A stretch of DNA of 32,290 bases from the NCBI GenBank assembly GCA_009731375.1, contig BJOX01000359.1, positions 186,171 to 218,460 on the forward strand, in the 5' to 3' direction. The notes below the pieces were generated by a model. It ran no database searches, was not told the origin of the DNA, and saw nothing but the letters and a program-made list of their open reading frames with translations. Each line of letters begins with the position of its first letter. The first letter of the stretch is position 1. A program made the translations under genes and the position numbers. Of the stretch, positions 29,574 to 32,290 are shown one piece after another. Source of the stretch: Paulinella micropora (Eukaryota; Cercozoa; Imbricatea; Euglyphida).

Positions 29574-30287
29574 CTAACGACGCTGCTTCTTCTTGGCCGG
29601 GGGCGTCTGGTGTTTCCCTGCCTCGTAGATGTCGTTCAGGCTCTGAAGCAGACGCTTAATGGGGCCTTCTTTGATCTGCTTGCACTGGTGACACGACAGT
29701 GCGTAGCCGAACAGGACGCCGAGGCGCCCGACCACGCACGTCTTCCTGGCGTCCAGTGCACGCCCCAGGTTATTATCGCGCGCTTCCAGGTAGTGGGTCA
29801 GCTGTTCTTCGAAGGTCAAGAAATCACTGCCACTCCATGACGCTGCTGCCAAGAGCATGATCGCGTCTGCCAGCGCAGTGGTGGGGCTCCCGCAGTGTTT
29901 GATTGCGGCTGCCTTGTCCCGGAGAACGGCCAGTGCCGCAGCCAGCGGGCAGGCTGGCGTCTTCCCCCCTCGCGTCCAGTCCATGGCACTCTTCTCGTCT
30001 CCGCTTTCCTGGAGATTGTTCTGCTTCATGTCCTCCCGGATGGACGTAACAGAGTTGCTGAGAGCGTACAAATACAGGGCCAGCGGCCAAAGGCCTTTGT
30101 TCGCAGGCGGCAAGACTTCTTTGCTAGCTCGCAGTGTATGGCACTTGTCATTCTCTTGGTTCAATGTGCGCAGCGTTCCCATTTTGATCGCGTGTGGCTT
30201 GCCCGGCTCCAGGTCACAGAGAAGCACAGTCTTCCCTTCAGTAGAACTTGGGATTCGCCCAACTGTAGTATGTATTGCTGTTGACAT
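29574..30287 (-). CDS. Unrecognised helical protein with basic C-terminal tail
   Basis: A 237-residue frame from ATG 30287 (MSTAIHTTVGRIPSSTEGKT) to TAG. After a beta-like N-terminal part (VLLCDLEPGKPHAIKMGTLR), the rest is mostly helical and Ala/Leu-rich (PLAAALAVLRDKAAAIKHCG; TALADAIMLLAAASWSGSDF). A CHQC pair lies near residue 201, and the end is PPAKKKQRR, a nuclear-localisation-like tail. Composition is balanced, so I think it is a real gene. No catalytic motif or family is recognised. It is on the strand opposite the two GC-rich ORFs, across the gap at 29505. Confidence 0.55.
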   Translation of the reverse strand: MSTAIHTTVGRIPSSTEGKTVLLCDLEPGKPHAIKMGTLRTLNQENDKCHTLRASKEVLPPANKGLWPLALYLYALSNSVTSIREDMKQNNLQESGDEKSAMDWTRGGKTPACPLAAALAVLRDKAAAIKHCGSPTTALADAIMLLAAASWSGSDFLTFEEQLTHYLEARDNNLGRALDARKTCVVGRLGVLFGYALSCHQCKQIKEGPIKRLLQSLNDIYEAGKHQTPPAKKKQRR

Positions 30288-30526
30288 TCAAGACAACAAA
30301 AAAAATTGATTTTTCTGTTTTGGTTGGAATTTCAGTTTTGGTTGGAATTTTGATTTTGGGTGAAAATTTGAATTTTTCAAATTAACTGCTATATTCGTCC
30401 GCAAAATATNNNNNNNNNNNNNNNNNNNNNNNNNNNNNNNNNNNNNNNNNNNNNNNNNNNNNNNNNNNNNNNNNNNNNNNNNNNNNNNNNNNNNNNAACT
30501 TGGGATTCGCCCAACTGTAGTATGTA
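30246..30526. repeat. 30-bp sequence present on both sides of an 87-N gap
   Basis: Bases 30246-30275 (beginning AACTTGGGATTCGCCC) recur exactly at 30497-30526, the first bases after the gap at 30410-30496. The left copy codes for HTTVGRIPSS of the protein above; the right copy is followed by different DNA. An assembly-graph joint or a real duplication would both explain it. Confidence 0.85.
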
Positions 30527-31192
30527 CATTTTTCCCAAATTTTTCAAGGTTTGGACTGGTTTTTCTAAGACTTGCGAAACATGCTCAGAAATCACGGAGA
30601 AGCTAGAAAATCATTTAAAAATGATATTAAAACATATTTTTATTTATTTTACTTCACTTTGACTTCAATCTTTTTCATGGGTCGGTAAGGGTCCGGAACA
30701 GTAATATTAAAAAGCTGCTTTTTTCAAGTCATTGGTGTCAAATGTGCTGAATTTCAACTGAAACACACGCAAACAGTGCAGCATTTATTACTCTCACTGT
30801 TTTACGCAATAATTACTAATATTTGAGGACTTCCTAAGATGAGTTCTGACATAGACAAAAACTCACAAAACACTGCTTGGAATGACACTAAGACACGGCG
30901 CCTCTGACCAAAGTCCAAAACAGCATCTAACAGCCACGCATATTGCGGCGCAAGCGCACTCTTAGTTTTCATCTGCTAATACTTAGAAGATTTTAAGTGT
31001 GCACACTTAAGATTTAGAATTGATCTGGCTAAAGTAACGTAACGCAAGCAATAGCTAGCCAGCCGCCATGGCCACGGACAATTCTAACTTCAACCTACTC
31101 AAACAGAGGACGGAATGCGAGAATCATTGACAGAAATGCACTAGCAAATTGAAATATACACGATGAATAATAAACAAAACATACCTGTTCCA
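30288..31192. other. AT-rich stretch with no supported gene
   Basis: It includes a short tandem TTTTGGTTGGAATTT duplication at about 30319-30350, the gap at 30410-30496, and AT-rich DNA to 31192. No coding or RNA gene signal was found. Confidence 0.6.
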
Positions 31193-31784
31193 TTATTTGT
31201 TCAGTGCAATTGAGGCAAGCGCAAAAGCAATATAGTTCGACCGGTCAGGGGCCGAGTTGGCGGCCGAAGAGTTGACGACCGAGGCCCACTCAGCGGGGCT
31301 GCTCAGTTTGTTTCCTCGCTCGGGAGACCCCAGGCCAGACCTCTCACAAAGTCGCTCAAGCATTTTTTCCAGTTTCGTATTCCCGGTGTCACCTTGTTTG
31401 TTCTTAATAACAATATGCATATGCTTCTTACCCTTTTTTCTCCAATATGCCTGACACCCGCGGCAATCGCACTCTGCCTCACAATCGTCTTCTTCTTCTT
31501 CTTCTTCTTCTTCTTCTTCTTCTTCTTCTTCTCCATCCTCCTCATCATCATTTGCCTCTTTTTTCTTCTTGGTGGTCTTTTTATTTATGTTCTTGTTTTT
31601 TGTCTCTGGTTTTTCTTTTTCTTTCTCTTGCGGTGGCATCACGACTGGTGACTGGATTTTTTTTTATCATTTCCTGAAGTTGCTTGGTGTGATCGGTCAG
31701 TGCCAGGTTGATAGCAGACTGAACCTTATCCATAGAAAACTGTTCCGGCCCCGCCTCCAGCTTTTTGGGATCCTCCTCTTGACC
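31193..31784 (-). CDS. Acidic/lysine-rich coiled-coil protein, partial, probably with an upstream intron
   Basis: On the minus strand TCATGTAG ends at 31785 like a 3' splice site, and the frame opens with GQEEDPKKLEAGPEQFSMDK. It continues through TKQLQEMIKK to a run of nine A (T at 31657-31665). One base fewer would join it in phase to the next part (VMPPQEKEKEKPETKNK). A microsatellite-coded Glu/Asp run follows (31484-31531), then CEAECDCRGCQAYW, a basic patch (RKKGKKHMHI), a helical segment (TKLEKMLERLCERSG) and a neutral C-terminus ending in TAA. The CxCxxC cluster may bind metal. A mixed acidic/basic charged protein suggests a nuclear or chromatin role, but this is inference. The family is not recognised. 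Confidence 0.45.
31484..31531. repeat. (TCT)n microsatellite coding poly-Glu on the minus strand
   Basis: About 16 uninterrupted trinucleotide units, in phase with the acidic run of the minus-strand gene. Confidence 0.9.
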
Positions 31785-31792
31785 CTACATGA

Positions 31793-31797
<5 letters not shown>

Positions 31798-31864
<67 letters not shown>

Positions 31865-31868
31865 CGAG

Positions 31869-31907
<39 letters not shown>

Positions 31908-31911
31908 AAGT
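31798..31911. repeat. (AT)n followed by (GA)n microsatellites
   Basis: About 25 AT units run to 31848, followed by GA-rich repeats with a few CG or AA interruptions to about 31910. They would lie inside an intron of the minus-strand gene if its splice site is real. Confidence 0.9.
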
Positions 31912-32003
31912 ATTTATCCAGATTTAGTATGTGACCTTATTTTTTCCCTTGTTGCCACCGCCCGAGCCTTCGAACAAAAACACAAGACAGTAGGGACAGG
32001 AAT

Positions 32004-32120
32004 TGAAGAAGAAGAAGAAGAAGAAGAAGAAGAAGAAGAAGAAGCAGAAGAAGAAGAAGAAGAAGAAGAAGAAGAAGAAGGAGGAGGAGGAGGAGAAGAA
32101 GAAGAAGAAGAAGAAAGAGA
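32004..32120. repeat. (GAA)n microsatellite with GAG and CAG interruptions
   Basis: Some 35-40 trinucleotide units. Open frames on either strand here are compositional artefacts (poly-Glu, poly-Lys or poly-Ser). Confidence 0.9.
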
Positions 32121-32198
32121 ATTACTTGATTTTGGGATTACTTTCCCCTTTTTGGGAGGCTCCTCTTCCTCCTCCTCTTCCTTGCCACCCTACATGAC
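32120..32198 (-). other. Second exon-start-like copy resembling that at 31784
   Basis: ACCCTACATGACA occurs at 31783-31795 and again at about 32188-32200. On the minus strand both read TGTCATGTAGGGT, then a Glu-rich stretch, then CCCAAAAAG. The second copy would code for GGKEEEEEEEPPKKGKVIPK and then run into the GAA tract. This suggests a duplicated exon or a related partial gene. Confidence 0.35.
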
Positions 32199-32290
32199 AT
32201 TCATTATGTAGACAGCAGCGCACACACACAACTAGCTATGAAAGAAAAAAAGGGCAGGAGAAGGAATATTTATGATGATAATTTAAGTAT

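Noticed and set aside
31394-31680. Plus-strand poly-Phe and poly-Leu frames resembling membrane proteins
   Set aside because: They are the antisense of the TCT-coded acidic run and have no independent support.
1-32290. A non-standard genetic code with all stops reassigned
   Set aside because: Other frames end sensibly at TAA, TAG or TGA, TGG and CAG are used freely, and the in-frame stops sit in decayed retroelement copies. Decay explains them more simply.
1-32290. CRISPR arrays, bacterial operons or ribosome binding sites
   Set aside because: No regular short repeats with unique spacers were found. The tandem units seen are palindromic or microsatellite, and the gene content is eukaryotic.

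Overview
The window looks like nuclear DNA from a eukaryote, most likely a protist or alga. It has two Ty3/gypsy-type retroelements, long microsatellites, splice-site-like signals, an intronless leucine-rich-repeat gene and N-filled scaffold gaps. No operons, rRNA or convincing tRNA are visible. It is a scaffold of six contigs, with gaps at 11127-11136, 14619-14636, 15698-15707, 29505-29514 and 30410-30496. At two gaps the two contig ends repeat each other, so local order is less certain there. I cannot name the species.

Layout, left to right. (1) About 480-2020 is an AT-rich block: a Lys/Glu-rich coiled-coil protein, three 41-bp tandem palindromes, and the C-terminal end of a DDE integrase of Polinton/Maverick/virophage type, broken by one TGA. 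(2) About 2021-2957 is an unrecognised, frameshifted protein on the minus strand that joins the integrase remnant. (3) 2958-4538 is GT-rich and non-coding, with a 177-bp duplication. (4) 4539-9067 is a 5'-truncated Ty3/gypsy element on the minus strand (RT, RNase H, integrase) with its 3' LTR at 4539-4920. (5) 9068-11028 is a broken, cysteine-rich, secreted-type protein with an EGF-like module and Ser/Thr/Pro stalks. (6) 11660-12844 is an LRR protein on the plus strand with an internal 282-bp duplication. (7) 12845-15211 is mostly non-coding, with a possible copia-type 3' LTR start. (8) 15212-15590 is a second copy of the LTR at 4539. (9) 15591-16347 is non-coding, with a 129-bp foldback. (10) 16348-27860 is a second, different Ty3/gypsy element on the minus strand: gag, aspartic protease, RT/RNase H, integrase with a long C-terminal extension, and behind pol an extra long reading frame that starts with a transmembrane segment. 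(11) About 27860-29504 is very GC-rich and holds two tightly spaced plus-strand ORFs of unknown family. (12) 29574-30287 is an unrecognised minus-strand protein with a basic tail. (13) 31193-32200 holds a minus-strand acidic/lysine-rich gene among GAA, AT and GA microsatellites.

Within each retroelement the parts fit one life cycle: Gag for particle assembly, protease for processing, RT/RNase H for cDNA synthesis and integrase for insertion. Both copies carry several frameshifts and in-frame stops and should be non-autonomous as read, although at least two breaks fall in homopolymer runs and may be sequence errors. The likeliest sources of undescribed biology are the extra frame behind pol (16348-19030), the matching C-terminal extensions on the two integrases, the GC-rich two-ORF unit (28203-28899) and the Polinton-like AT-rich cassette.
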